A stretch of 38,238 bases of DNA from Chloroflexota bacterium (GTDB lineage Bacteria > Chloroflexota > Limnocylindria > P2-11E), in the NCBI GenBank assembly GCA_016183435.1, contig JACPEQ010000034.1, forward strand, positions 1 through 38,238, read 5' to 3'. The notes under the pieces are model-generated. The model did no database searches. It saw nothing but the letters and a program-made list of their open reading frames with translations, and had not been told where the DNA came from. Of the stretch, positions 37,280 through 38,238 are shown piece by piece. The position numbers were made by a program, and so were the translations under genes. The first letter of the stretch is position 1. Every line of letters begins with the position of its first letter.

Positions 37280-38238
37280 GAACGGCGTCGCGGGCGACGG
37301 GTTCCCGGGCGAGACGGCGCCGCAGCTCGGCCAGCGTCTCGTACTCGATCGCGGGAAGGTCGCTGTGCTCGAAGGCGGCAGCGCCCTCCTTGACGATGAG
37401 CTGGTCGAGCGCGCGGACGACCTTCGGGTCGAACTGCGTTCCTTTGTGCCTGTTGAGCTGCTCCATTGCCTTGTCATGCCCTGGAGCCTTGCGGTATACG
37501 CGGTCGGCCGTCATCGCCTCGTACGCGTCGGCGACGATGATGATCCGCGAGCCCAGCGGGATCCTTTCGCCCTTCAGTCCCTCCGGGTAACCGGTCCCAT
37601 CGAAGTTCTCGTGGTGATGCAGGACGAGCGACACGAGCGGGCGCAGTGCCGACGAGGGCTCGAGGATCGACGCGCCGTAGATCGCGTGGCGCTGCATGAG
37701 CGCCCGCTCGTCGGGATCGAGGCGCGACGGTTTCAGCAGGATGCGGTCCTCCACGCCGATCTTGCCGATGTCGTGCAGCAGCGCGGCGAGCTCGATCTGC
37801 TCGATCTCCCGCTCGGACACGCCCATCTGGCGCGAGATCGCCCCTGCGATCCGCGAGACGCGATCCGCATGACCGCGGGTGAATCCGTCCTTCGCGTCGA
37901 TCGCCTGAGAGAGGGCGCTGACGGAGCCGAAGAACAGCTCGCGCAGTTCGGTGTACTTCGTGAACGAGTACCGCGCGAGGAGAAGCGGGACGATGAAGAG
38001 GAGCGTGGCCCACTCGCCGACCGCGTTCGCGATCTCGGCCATGAGCCAGCCAAGAGGGACCTGGGACACGAGGCCGACACCGATGTTGCGGATGGACACC
38101 GCGAAGACCCTGCGGACAGGCGCTTGCGTTCGCGCGCTCGCGGCCAACACGCTGAGCGTGTTGTTCACGAGCATGAAAACGCCGCCAGCGAGCACGATCT
38201 GGGCCACGGTCAGAAGTGGGTCGCCCTGAGTGGGCGGC
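37269..38238 (-). CDS. Membrane HD-GYP domain protein, N-terminus beyond the window edge
   Basis: HADRVSRIAGAI...LAALLHDIGKIGVEDRILLKP...HHHENFDGTGYPEGLKGERIPLGSRIIIVADAYEAMTADRVYR. Confidence 0.93.
   Translation of the reverse strand, partial: PPTQGDPLLTVAQIVLAGGVFMLVNNTLSVLAASARTQAPVRRVFAVSIRNIGVGLVSQVPLGWLMAEIANAVGEWATLLFIVPLLLARYSFTKYTELRELFFGSVSALSQAIDAKDGFTRGHADRVSRIAGAISRQMGVSEREIEQIELAALLHDIGKIGVEDRILLKPSRLDPDERALMQRHAIYGASILEPSSALRPLVSLVLHHHENFDGTGYPEGLKGERIPLGSRIIIVADAYEAMTADRVYRKAPGHDKAMEQLNRHKGTQFDPKVVRALDQLIVKEGAAAFEHSDLPAIEYETLAELRRRLAREPVARDAVHAG

Overview
High-GC, mostly minus-strand chromosomal segment, probably from a Chloroflexota-like (Limnocylindria/Dormibacterota-type) uncultured bacterium; the taxon is inferred from gene content only. 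From left to right it holds: a formate dehydrogenase operon (fdhA-fdhB-nrfD-fdhE), where fdhA continues through an in-frame TGA read here as selenocysteine, with a SECIS-like hairpin; prfB with the classic +1 programmed frameshift (CTT TGA C); a small Cys-rich protein; two tandem lgt paralogues; secA; prs; a PHP hydrolase and a nucleotidyltransferase-like protein; a membrane glycosyltransferase; comF; a DUF192 protein; and a Tad/Flp pilus cluster (tadC, tadB, tadA, cpaE, prepilin peptidase, and a 52-aa Flp pilin missing from the ORF track). These are followed by AmmeMemoRadiSam proteins (B and radical SAM), a VapBC module next to a tadC 3' remnant, and a second Tad cluster (fused tadB-tadC, a tadA broken by an internal deletion, cpaE, cpaB, tadG/tadE-like genes and a secreted lipase-like hydrolase). 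The right end holds gatD/murT, a MerR regulator, a dodecin, an NtrC-type regulator, an MFS transporter, a DUF5317 protein and an HD-GYP protein. The most unusual signal is recurrent apparent CTG initiation in 4-nt CTGA stop/start overlaps (four gene pairs), plus a prepilin peptidase and an FdhE with no ATG/GTG/TTG start upstream of their conserved N-termini. All calls come from reading the sequence; no database search was run.
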